Positions 39,168-46,472 of a stretch of DNA of 64,000 nucleotides are shown here, one piece after another. Where the stretch lies: the NCBI GenBank assembly GCA_029233925.1, contig JARGOX010000005.1, positions 124,001-188,000 of the forward strand, in the 5' to 3' direction. The DNA is from Rhizobiaceae bacterium (GTDB taxonomy: Bacteria > Pseudomonadota > Alphaproteobacteria > Rhizobiales > Rhizobiaceae). Each line of letters begins with the position of its first letter. Positions within the stretch are counted from its first letter, which is position 1. Both the position numbers and the translations under genes were made by a program. The notes below the pieces were generated by a model, which saw nothing but the letters and a program-made list of their open reading frames with translations, ran no database searches and was not told where the DNA came from.

Positions 39168-40145
39168 GTGAAAGTCGTTCTAACAGGTGCTGGTGGATTT
39201 CTCGGGTCACATGTCGCGCGGGCGCTGCTGGAAAAGGGCACGCTCACCGATTCCGCAGGATGCGTGCTACCCCTTCAGGAACTGGTTGCAGTCGACCTGC
39301 ACCCGATCACCCAGGCATGGAGCGCTGACCCGCGTGTCAAACAGGTCACTGGCGACATTACTGACCCGGCCATTCTGGCCGCCGCCATTACGCCCGATTG
39401 TGTGAGTATTTTTCACTTTGCCGCCATGCTGAAGGCGGATGCATCAAAGGATTTCGCCGCTGCAATGAACTTCAACGTGCGGGCCACGATCGACCTGCTT
39501 GAGCGCTGCAGGGAAATCGGCACGAGACCCAAATTTTTCTTTGCCAGTTCGATAGGTGTCTATGGTGATGGACACACACAGGTCGACAATCTTACCCGGC
39601 ATGCGCCGGTCAGTTCCTATGGCAGCCACAAGGCGATCGGTGAATTGCTGGTCGATGACTATTCGCGCGCAGACGCGGTCGACGGACGCGGTTTGCGTTT
39701 TCCCATGGTTCTGGTCCGACCCGGACGCAACAGCACAGCGGTTTCCGGCATCATGTCGGGCATTATCCGCGAACCGATGCTGGGCGCGGATTTCACCATT
39801 CCTTTTGCTTCGGACCTTCGCATGCCCGTTACATCGGCGCACAATGCCGCTCAGGTTTCGGTGCAGGTGAATGATATGGCGGCCGACAGGTTCACGGAGG
39901 GGAGAACGTTCAATATGCCGTCACTCAATCTCAGCGTCGCTGACCTGGCCGATGCCGTGTCGACACGCGCGCCACACGAGAGCAAGGTCGGCACGTTGAG
40001 TTGGCGCATGGACTCGGCAATCGCGGGTATTTTCAACGGTCGTCCGGAGGCAATCGACAACCGCTGGGCGCTCGACAACGGACTGATGCCCGATGCAAAC
40101 GCGGCGACGATCGTCGACCATTTCATCGATGATTTAGGCCACTGA
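39168..40145 (+). CDS. NAD-dependent epimerase/dehydrogenase, DenD (D-erythronate dehydrogenase)-like
   Basis: 325 aa from a GTG at 39168 with GGAGG 7 nt upstream. Extended SDR: VVLTGAGGFLGSHVARALLEKG (NAD site), FHFAAML, catalytic serine in FFASSIGVYGDG and Y-x-x-x-K in SSYGSHKAIGELLVDDYSR. The segment VDGRGLRFPMVLVRPGRNSTAVSGIMSGIIREPM matches the signature block of DenD proteins as I recall them. Characterised DenD oxidises D-erythronate at C2; here the substrate may be another hydroxy acid. It is followed at 14 nt by the cupin gene. Confidence 0.82.
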   Translation: MKVVLTGAGGFLGSHVARALLEKGTLTDSAGCVLPLQELVAVDLHPITQAWSADPRVKQVTGDITDPAILAAAITPDCVSIFHFAAMLKADASKDFAAAMNFNVRATIDLLERCREIGTRPKFFFASSIGVYGDGHTQVDNLTRHAPVSSYGSHKAIGELLVDDYSRADAVDGRGLRFPMVLVRPGRNSTAVSGIMSGIIREPMLGADFTIPFASDLRMPVTSAHNAAQVSVQVNDMAADRFTEGRTFNMPSLNLSVADLADAVSTRAPHESKVGTLSWRMDSAIAGIFNGRPEAIDNRWALDNGLMPDANAATIVDHFIDDLGH

Positions 40146-40159
40146 ACAGGAGTTTCAAA

Positions 40160-40768
40160 ATGCCCTCTGTCGTAAGCGAACGTCATGAACTTGTGACGAC
40201 TGTCATGGATCGCATCATTGGCATTGTTGCGAGCGGTGCAGTAGAACGCGAAGGTCTCGACCTTATCAGACTTGCGCTGCTGGAACTTACGCAGCGGCCT
40301 GATCTGTTCACGGCGGAGCATTTCCACCCGCCCCGGGATCCGAAGCGCAACTCCAACATGTTTGAACTGTATCGCAGCGATGGCGACGGATCCACGCTGT
40401 ATGTCAGCATTGCCCCGGCCGGACTGACCACTCCTGTGCATTATCATACCACCTGGGCTGTCATTGCCGGATTGCGCGGCGCCGAGTTCAACCAGTTCTA
40501 TACACGAGACGACGCGGGGCGCCCGGTTGCCAGCAACAATTTCGTTGTGGAGAACGGAACTGCGATCACGATGATGCCGAACGACTTGCACTCTATTCGC
40601 ATTGTCGAAACTCCTGACCGCTTCTTCAGCTTCCACCTCTATGGATTGCCGCTGGAACAGGCCACCGAACGGATGTTCTATGTCGAAGATTCCGATGAAT
40701 GGAAATATTTTGCCCATCGCCCGAACATCCGGCAGTTCAATTTGGCAACCGGCCTTGCGGACGGTTAA
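40160..40768 (+). CDS. Cysteine dioxygenase-like cupin (putative thiol dioxygenase)
   Basis: 202 aa; ATG with CAGGAG 8 nt upstream. It has the CDO-family cupin pattern: metal ligands in TPVHYHTTWAVIAGLRGAE (H-x-H) and a third histidine in MMPNDLHSIRI, plus the preceding FELYRSDGDGSTLYVSIAPAG strands. Family members oxidise thiol groups (cysteine, 3-mercaptopropionate, mercaptosuccinate) to sulfinates with O2. Its place directly before a rhodanese gene (14-nt overlap) and between other sulfurtransferases supports a thiol substrate; this is inference. Confidence 0.78.
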   Translation: MPSVVSERHELVTTVMDRIIGIVASGAVEREGLDLIRLALLELTQRPDLFTAEHFHPPRDPKRNSNMFELYRSDGDGSTLYVSIAPAGLTTPVHYHTTWAVIAGLRGAEFNQFYTRDDAGRPVASNNFVVENGTAITMMPNDLHSIRIVETPDRFFSFHLYGLPLEQATERMFYVEDSDEWKYFAHRPNIRQFNLATGLADG

Positions 40769-42380
40769 AGCGCGCGACGTCACCACGCGCTATCGCGATG
40801 GCTGTGAGATTTCCCTTCTCGACGTGCGGGAGCAGTGGAGTTACAGCCGCGGCCATGCGCTGCTGGCCTCCTCCTGCCCGTTCAGTTCCCTGGAGCTGAT
40901 GATCGAAGATTTGGTTCCCCGCAAGTCTGCACCGATCGTGGTTATGGATGACGGAGCCGGGACAGGGAACAATCTGGCCGTACGAGCCGCTGCACGTCTT
41001 TCCGGATTGGGGTACGACAATGTTTCAGTGCTTGCCGGCGGTGCTTCAGTCTGGGCTGCAGCGGGATTCGCGCTGTTTGCCGGCGTCCACGCATTCAGCA
41101 AGCTGTTTGGCGAAGTGGTGGAGCATGACGACGCCCCGCCAACGCTGACGGCCGATCAGCTTGCAGAAGACCTGACACAGAATGCCGAGAATATTGTCAT
41201 CGATGTCCGGCCGCCAGAGGAATTCCAGCGCGCCAGTCTTCCCTGTTCGATCAATATACCAGCGGGCGAATTGTTGCGATCGTTGCAAACAATCGCGCCG
41301 GATGCCAACACGCCGATCGTTGTTCATTGCGGCGGGCGCACGCGTGGAATCATTGCAGCGCAAACCCTGATCGCGGCGGGCGTACCCAATCCGGTCCTGC
41401 TTCTTGAAAACGGGACGATCGGCTGGCGGCTAAGCGGGCGCGATACCGTTGCAGGGGTCGGCAGCTTGCGGCGCATAGCGATAGCGCAAACGGCGCCCGT
41501 GAATGGGCAGTCTGGTAGTAATTTTGTGGCGGCAAGCGGAGCGCGTGAAATCGACTCCACAGGACTTGCTGATACTATCGCTCAGACGCCAACGCGAACG
41601 ACTTACTTTCTCGATGTGCGTTCGCGGGCAGAGTTTGATCGGGGACATCATCCGCGTGCGCGCCATGTTCCCGCCGGGCAATTGGTCCAGGAAACCGATC
41701 AGTTCCTGGCGACGCGCAATGCGCGGCTTGTTCTTTTTGACGACGCCGGCGACCGTGCCGCTTTCGCTGCCTATTGGTTGCGCCGCATGGGTTGGCCCGA
41801 CATCACCTGGTTTTCCCTGGCGGACTGCACCCCAACGATGCTGGTGACGTCGGTCGACGATGAGCCGGCACCTGCATTGCCAATTGACCGCGTTGATCTG
41901 GTGACGCCTGCTGCCGCAAAAACGATGCTGGGCCTTGGCGACGCAGTGATCATCGATCTTTCGTCCAGCCTGGCCTATGAGAAAGGGCATGTGCCTGGCG
42001 CTCACTTTGCCATACGCGCGCAAATACGTGCTGAAACCATGACCAGACTTGGCTCGCAGTCAGACCTTATCCTGACCAGCGAGGACGGCGCACGCGCGGC
42101 CCTGGCAAGCGCCGATATCAGCGAAATTCATGCGGGTCGGATCCGGGTGCTTGAAGGCGGCAATCAGGGGTGGCGTGCAACAGGCTTCGCCCTTGAGACG
42201 GGCCCCACCTCAATGTTGCACAGTCCGCGCGATGTGCGCCGCTCGATCTATGAGGGGTCGTCGGACCTTTCTGCGGCCATGCAGGGTTACATCGATTGGG
42301 AAGAAGCGCTTGTCGAGACTGCCAAAGGGGAGGACTACCTGCCATTCGATTTGCCAAAGGCGTGTGGCTCAGGTCAATGA
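40755..42380 (+). CDS. Four-domain rhodanese protein with one intact active site
   Basis: 541 aa from a TTG at 40755 overlapping the cupin stop; an in-frame ATG at 40695 is the alternative, and neither has a strong ribosome site. Four tandem rhodanese domains are visible. Domain 1 starts at EISLLDVREQWSYSRGH, with VVMDDGAGT in the active loop. Domain 2 starts at IVIDVRPPEEF, with VVHCGGRTRG. Domain 3 starts at YFLDVRSRAEFDRGH, with VLFDDAGDRA. Domain 4 starts at VIIDLSSSLAYEKGH, with ILTSEDGARAA. Only domain 2 retains the cysteine; the others have Asp or Ser/Glu. The rest may bind substrate or partners. It is co-transcribed with the cupin and overlaps the convergent tetR by 7 nt. Confidence 0.85.
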   Translation: MRTVKARDVTTRYRDGCEISLLDVREQWSYSRGHALLASSCPFSSLELMIEDLVPRKSAPIVVMDDGAGTGNNLAVRAAARLSGLGYDNVSVLAGGASVWAAAGFALFAGVHAFSKLFGEVVEHDDAPPTLTADQLAEDLTQNAENIVIDVRPPEEFQRASLPCSINIPAGELLRSLQTIAPDANTPIVVHCGGRTRGIIAAQTLIAAGVPNPVLLLENGTIGWRLSGRDTVAGVGSLRRIAIAQTAPVNGQSGSNFVAASGAREIDSTGLADTIAQTPTRTTYFLDVRSRAEFDRGHHPRARHVPAGQLVQETDQFLATRNARLVLFDDAGDRAAFAAYWLRRMGWPDITWFSLADCTPTMLVTSVDDEPAPALPIDRVDLVTPAAAKTMLGLGDAVIIDLSSSLAYEKGHVPGAHFAIRAQIRAETMTRLGSQSDLILTSEDGARAALASADISEIHAGRIRVLEGGNQGWRATGFALETGPTSMLHSPRDVRRSIYEGSSDLSAAMQGYIDWEEALVETAKGEDYLPFDLPKACGSGQ

Positions 42381-43138
42381 TCGGATCCGGCTTTTGGTTT
42401 GGCCGCGCTCTTCTGATCATCGCTCAAGACGGGCGGCGCCAGAAAACCTGCTGCCAGGAACCCGGCTATGAGCTTGATGTCGCGCGGGCGATTGTGTGGT
42501 TCGAACTCAAACCCCATCAACTCGGCGATCTTGTGTGTGCGTCCGGTGTCTGCCTGTGTGTAAAACATCGTTCCGTACAGGCAGTTTAGGCGCCAGAAGA
42601 ATTCACTGTCCGACAGATGGGGGCAGTGAACCTTCAGCATCCGCCCGAAGCGGGTGCCGATCTCATCGTATCCGCGGTCGATAACGCGTCGCACTTCGGG
42701 CGACGGGTCGACCGACAGCTGGGCTTGCAACCGCGCGAAAAGACTCTTTGGCGGTTTGGAACTCGCCGGATAGCGCAGCGAAGGCATGATATAGGCTTCG
42801 ATCAGGTTTCTAACGGTGTTGAATTGATCCGCATCCTCGACCAAGCACCTGTCAAGAAGTTCGTGGCGTTCCTGGTTGAGCGGAACGATGTGCTTTTCAA
42901 ACAGCGCACGCAAGACGCTTTCCATACCACCGAAATGATAGTGCACCGCAGCCAGATTGACCTTGCTCTCCCGCGTCAATAGCCGCATTGAAACGCCCTT
43001 GAACCCGTAGCGGACAAACAAGCGTTCGGCAGTATCGAGGATGCGCTCCTTGGTGGATGGGGTGCCACTCTTGCTTGACGTTGCCTTCTTGCTGGGGGCC
43101 TTCTTCGGCTCTTTGCTGCCGTCACTTTTGCTTGTCAT
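42374..43138 (-). CDS. TetR/AcrR-family regulator of the island
   Basis: 254 aa from the ATG at 43138; the 17 residues before it in the longer reading lack features. A lysine/serine-rich leader (residues 1-30) precedes the HTH domain (ERILDTAERLFVRYGFKGVSMRLLTRESKVNLAAVHYHFGGMESVLRALF). The C-terminal ligand domain has the FARLQAQLSVDPSPEVRRVIDRGYDEI block seen in CerR/acyl-responsive TetR proteins. It is the only regulator in the island, so it is the best candidate to bind AAACAAACGTTTGAA. The ligand may be a CoA ester made by the island's ligase; this is inference. Confidence 0.88.
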   Translation of the reverse strand: MTSKSDGSKEPKKAPSKKATSSKSGTPSTKERILDTAERLFVRYGFKGVSMRLLTRESKVNLAAVHYHFGGMESVLRALFEKHIVPLNQERHELLDRCLVEDADQFNTVRNLIEAYIMPSLRYPASSKPPKSLFARLQAQLSVDPSPEVRRVIDRGYDEIGTRFGRMLKVHCPHLSDSEFFWRLNCLYGTMFYTQADTGRTHKIAELMGFEFEPHNRPRDIKLIAGFLAAGFLAPPVLSDDQKSAAKPKAGSDH

Positions 43139-43436
43139 AACCCAAAATCCCGAAAACATGCAGTTGCAGGTCTGAAGTCGTTGCGGCACCGCAGACCGCC
43201 TATAAAAAATATGCGTACTTACGATAGTTTAAGCTGTTTTCCTTGGGAAACCAACCTCTCTCCCTGACAAATTTGCGCAGACGCATGAGCAGCAAAAAGA
43301 GCGTTCCCGCCTCCCACCAGACTGACCGCAACACGGCAAGATGTGCCACTTGCACATGAACCCAGTCAAACGTCGGTTTATCCGCCAGGCAGAACAGCTT
43401 CGACCATCGTTCCGGCCCATCTTCCACTCAATAAAC

Positions 43437-43451
43437 AAACAAACGTTTGAA
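43437..43451 (+). promoter_or_regulatory. Probable TetR operator (copy 5) upstream of the GST gene
   Basis: AAACAAACGTTTGAA, the clearest form of the motif, lies in the 427-nt gap between tetR and the GST/enoyl-CoA hydratase pair, 114 nt before the GST start. The rest of this gap shows no gene. Confidence 0.7.
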
Positions 43452-43565
43452 AGAATACTGGACAAGATATGGCAATTCAAATAATGATTGGCTTCATTCG
43501 AAATGCGCGTCTGCAAGTTATGCAGGGGGCGCAAGGTGCTATTCCAGAATTCGCGAGGCAATCCA

Positions 43566-44216
43566 ATGAAACTGAAAATGTATCACGACTCAAACTGCCC
43601 CTATTCGCGCAAGGTGCTGATTATCGCCGCCGAGCACGGGCTGGATGATATTTTCGATTTCGTGTCGCCGTTCACGCCAGAAGGGCTGGAGGGTATTACG
43701 CGGGAAAACCCACTTGCCAAGATGCCGGCTCTGGTGATCAAGCCAGGTTTTGCGATCTTCGATTCGCGGGTAATCTGTCGCTATGTCGATACGCTGGCTG
43801 ACCAGAGCAATTCATTTTATCCTGAGGAGTCGTCCGAACTGTGGCAGGCACTCCGTTACGAAGCACTGGGCGACGGTATGGTTGATGCCGCCATTTTTGC
43901 GCGTCAGGAGCTGACACGGCCGGCTGACAAACACATGGCGGAGCGGATGAAGAAGCAGCTCGGGAAGGTTGACGAGGGTCTCGCTTGCCTGGAGCGCGAG
44001 ATCGATATGCTGGAAGCCTCAATGACGATTGGAAGCATCGCAACGTCCAATGCGCTGGCCTATCTCGATTTTCGCTGGCCGCAGATCGACTGGCGTGACG
44101 GCCATCCCCGCCTTGCAGAATGGTATGCGCAGATCAAGGTGCGTCCAACTTTTGCTGAACACGACTTCGTAGAATCCGACCTGCTGGTCAAGAAGCTGGC
44201 CGCAGCTACTCAATAA
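43566..44216 (+). CDS. Glutathione S-transferase family protein
   Basis: 216 aa from the ATG at 43566 with GAGG upstream. The thioredoxin-fold N-terminal domain begins MKLKMYHDSNCPYSRKV, with a CPYS active-site-like motif, the cis-proline segment AKMPALVI and the glutathione-binding DSRVICRYVD. The all-helical C-terminal domain follows from about residue 90. GSTs conjugate, isomerise or reduce electrophiles with glutathione; in a thiol/CoA catabolic island it may release a sulfur-bearing group. It precedes the enoyl-CoA hydratase by 87 nt containing a hairpin. Confidence 0.88.
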   Translation: MKLKMYHDSNCPYSRKVLIIAAEHGLDDIFDFVSPFTPEGLEGITRENPLAKMPALVIKPGFAIFDSRVICRYVDTLADQSNSFYPEESSELWQALRYEALGDGMVDAAIFARQELTRPADKHMAERMKKQLGKVDEGLACLEREIDMLEASMTIGSIATSNALAYLDFRWPQIDWRDGHPRLAEWYAQIKVRPTFAEHDFVESDLLVKKLAAATQ

Positions 44217-44240
44217 CCAACTTGTCACGCATTGACCTTT

Positions 44241-44263
44241 AGGGCCGGCTTATGCCCGGCCCT
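44241..44263 (+). other. Intercistronic 8-bp GC hairpin between GST and enoyl-CoA hydratase
   Basis: AGGGCCGG (44241-44248) and CCGGCCCT (44256-44263) pair perfectly around CTTATGC. No T-run follows; it is a likely mRNA-stability or attenuation hairpin. Confidence 0.6.
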
Positions 44264-44303
44264 GGGGCGGAGAACAAAATAGAATTAACGGAAGGATGGG
44301 CTT

Positions 44304-45128
44304 TTGAGTAACGAAATCAACTCCGAGTTTGAATGCATAACCTACGAAAAGCTCGACACTATTGCACGGATTTCACACAATCGCCCGAAGGCGAGGAATG
44401 CTGAGAGCCAGCTTCTGCTTGACGAAATGGATGCCGCATTCAGGCGCGCGGAGGCTGACGATGACATCCGAGTGATCATCATCGCTGGAACGGGTGATCA
44501 TTTCTCCGCTGGCCACGATCTCAAGGAGGCGCAGGCAAAGCGTGCCAACTTTACGGTTGAGGAGCGCTGGGCGTATGAGTCGTTGCGCTATTTCGATTAT
44601 TGCATCCGGATCTGGGACAGTCCCAAGCCGACAATCGCCCAGGTTCAGGGCGCTTGCGTGGCCGGCGGTTTCATGATGGCGAACATGTGCGATCTGGTGG
44701 TCGCCTCTGAAGATGCATTTTTCTCCGATCCGGTCTGCCACACGCTGGCTACCGCCTCTATCGAAGTGTTGATTCATCCTTGGGTTATGGGGCTGCGCCA
44801 AGCCAAGCACATGCTGTTTACAGGTGGCCGGCTCAAGGCAGCTGATGCTTTGGCGATCGGCATGGTAAATCTTGTCGTTGCGCGCAGTGATCTTGAGGCG
44901 GCGACATTGGCGGAAGCTGCCAAGGTGGCCGCTGCGCCACCTTTTGCTTTGCGGCTGCTCAAGCGCTCGTTGAACCGCACTTTTGACGTGCAGGGCATGC
45001 GATCGGCGCTGGAAGCCCATTTCGAGATTCACCAGTTGTCGCATGTTACAGAAGAATTTGCGACCAAGCGCTCCGAAGGCCTTGCCGGCGCTATTCGAAG
45101 CGCAAAAACGGTAAGTGATCGCAGTTAG
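44304..45128 (+). CDS. Enoyl-CoA hydratase/isomerase family protein
   Basis: 274 aa with a TTG start (GGAAGGA 9 nt upstream). Crotonase-fold features: oxyanion-hole block GTGDHFSAGHDLKEAQ and second oxyanion segment VQGACVAGGFMMANMCDLVVASEDAFFSDP. The usual catalytic glutamates are not both in place: the region around ATASIEVLIHP has one glutamate. It could therefore be a hydratase, isomerase or a hydrolase-like member. Acting on CoA esters from the island's ligase is the natural guess. It ends the island; the dispersed repeat copy B follows 77 nt later. Confidence 0.87.
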   Translation: MSNEINSEFECITYEKLDTIARISHNRPKARNAESQLLLDEMDAAFRRAEADDDIRVIIIAGTGDHFSAGHDLKEAQAKRANFTVEERWAYESLRYFDYCIRIWDSPKPTIAQVQGACVAGGFMMANMCDLVVASEDAFFSDPVCHTLATASIEVLIHPWVMGLRQAKHMLFTGGRLKAADALAIGMVNLVVARSDLEAATLAEAAKVAAAPPFALRLLKRSLNRTFDVQGMRSALEAHFEIHQLSHVTEEFATKRSEGLAGAIRSAKTVSDRS

Positions 45129-45205
45129 ACCGTTCGGGAGGAAATTTCCGGCATCGCAACCAAATGCCAGCCGGTTGGCGCCCTGTCGGTCCGTGCCCGG
45201 AAGTT

Positions 45206-45344
45206 CGTGCACAAGTCTGGCCTGCACAAGTCTGGCCTGCACAAGTCTGGCAGAGGCACTTCTCGCGACCGCTGACAGGCATATCCGGCAATGTTTACAC
45301 TTTATTAACCATGCCTTGAATTATGGTGCGTAATTGCAACAAAT
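45206..45344 (+). repeat. Dispersed element copy B: three 15-bp tandem units plus conserved TTAACCAT block
   Basis: Units at 45206-45220, 45221-45235 and 45236-45250 (CCTGCACAAGTCTGG, first one starting CG). The flank then matches copy A at 29495: TTCTCGCGAC, TTTAC, ATTAACCAT (TTAACCAT 45305-45312) and ATTGCAACAAAT (45333-45344) in the same order and near-equal spacing. This copy ends 98 nt before the lipid A deacylase gene, so it may contain its promoter. Confidence 0.87.
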
Positions 45345-45441
45345 CTTTACTTTCTCTCCTCCGTGGTTGCAAAGCGCTTGAAATTTCATCCATCGCGGGG
45401 TCTGTTGTCGCTAAATGAGAACCCATGGAGATATTGAGACA

Positions 45442-46026
45442 ATGCCGCTTTTGAGCAGATTCGCACTGGCCGCTTTGTTGGTTGTTGGTCTCGCTGGCCC
45501 CACACTGGCAGCGGACGATACGATATTGGGTGAGATCAAGGTCGGAAAATATTCCGATGTCTGGGAAGTACGCTTTGGCGGCGCCGCTTTCGATACCGGT
45601 CCGGCCTCACCCAATCACTTCTCCGGCGCAATCATCAACGCTGAGGTGCTGGCACCTTCTCCTGACTTCCTGGCAGTCATTGGTTCGCCGCGTCCACTGC
45701 TGGGCACGGAGATTGCCATTTCCGATGACCCGATTCATGTCATCTACGGGGGATTGAATTGGGAAGCCCACGTGACAGAGCGCCTTTACCTCGGATTTTC
45801 CGGCGGCGGTTCCTGGAACAGTTCGCAGGTGACCACCAATAGTTCATCCGGCGCGACAAAGAACCTGGGTTCGTCCTTTCTGTTTCTCCTGCAGGCAAGC
45901 ATCGGTTATGACGTAACCGAAAAAGTGACCGTACAGGCTTTCTACAATCATTTTTCCAATGCCTATCTTGCCACCAAGAATCCGGGACTTGAGTCCGTCG
46001 GTGGTCGGCTCGGTGTTCGATTCTGA
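45442..46026 (+). CDS. PagL-like outer-membrane lipid A 3-O-deacylase (acyloxyacyl hydrolase)
   Basis: 194 aa from the ATG at 45442; an in-frame ATG at 45415 would put nine residues before the signal peptide. The signal peptide ends near TLAADD. Mature beta-barrel strands (YGGLNWEAHVTERLYLGFSGGGSW, FLFLLQASIGYDV) end in the aromatic C-terminal RLGVRF. The catalytic His-x-Ser is in FYNHFSNAYL, which matches PagL. Its product would be 3-O-deacylated lipid A in the outer membrane, a remodelling that lowers endotoxicity. Single gene. Confidence 0.85.
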   Translation: MPLLSRFALAALLVVGLAGPTLAADDTILGEIKVGKYSDVWEVRFGGAAFDTGPASPNHFSGAIINAEVLAPSPDFLAVIGSPRPLLGTEIAISDDPIHVIYGGLNWEAHVTERLYLGFSGGGSWNSSQVTTNSSSGATKNLGSSFLFLLQASIGYDVTEKVTVQAFYNHFSNAYLATKNPGLESVGGRLGVRF

Positions 46027-46334
46027 AGGCGCAATGCGTTAGGATGTTGAATTTTTTCCATTGTAATTGCTGTCGGTTGAGGGCGATTGCGGAAAACAGG
46101 ATTCTGCCCCTGGTCAGCCGCCTTTGAACGGCAACACTGGTAGCAAAGCACTTTTATTGCAACCGTATCACATTGATCTGCATCATGAATTCGATTGACG
46201 ATAGGCGGTTTTTTCTTCTTATAGGGGCTGAATTCGCAGAAATTTCCTGCTCCGTGGATTCAGGGCTTTTCAACAGGCTGTCTGTAATGCTATCGGCGGA
46301 CACGCAAAGAGCGAAAGTCGAATCCGTATCCTGC
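46027..46334. other. Intergenic region upstream of the dnaK promoter
   Basis: About 310 bases without a gene. It contains the deacylase 3' end and the upstream leader of the dnaK promoter; no hairpin with a T-run or other motif was recognised. Confidence 0.5.
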
Positions 46335-46366
46335 CTTGCAGTCCCATAACGGCTTTCTTATATACG
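46335..46366 (+). promoter_or_regulatory. RpoH (heat-shock sigma) promoter of dnaK
   Basis: CTTG (46335-46338), an 18-nt spacer, then CTTATATACG (46357-46366). This fits the alphaproteobacterial heat-shock consensus CTTG-N17/18-CYTATNTNNG at every defined base. The dnaK ATG is about 100 nt downstream, leaving a moderately long leader. Confidence 0.68.
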
Positions 46367-46472
46367 GCTCAACACGATGCCTTTCGGGGTATCGGGGGAT
46401 CATGCCGCTAGGGACTGTCACATGGAATGCCGTTTCGGGTCCGGACAGTTCGCTTCAAGGAGAATGTAGAAA

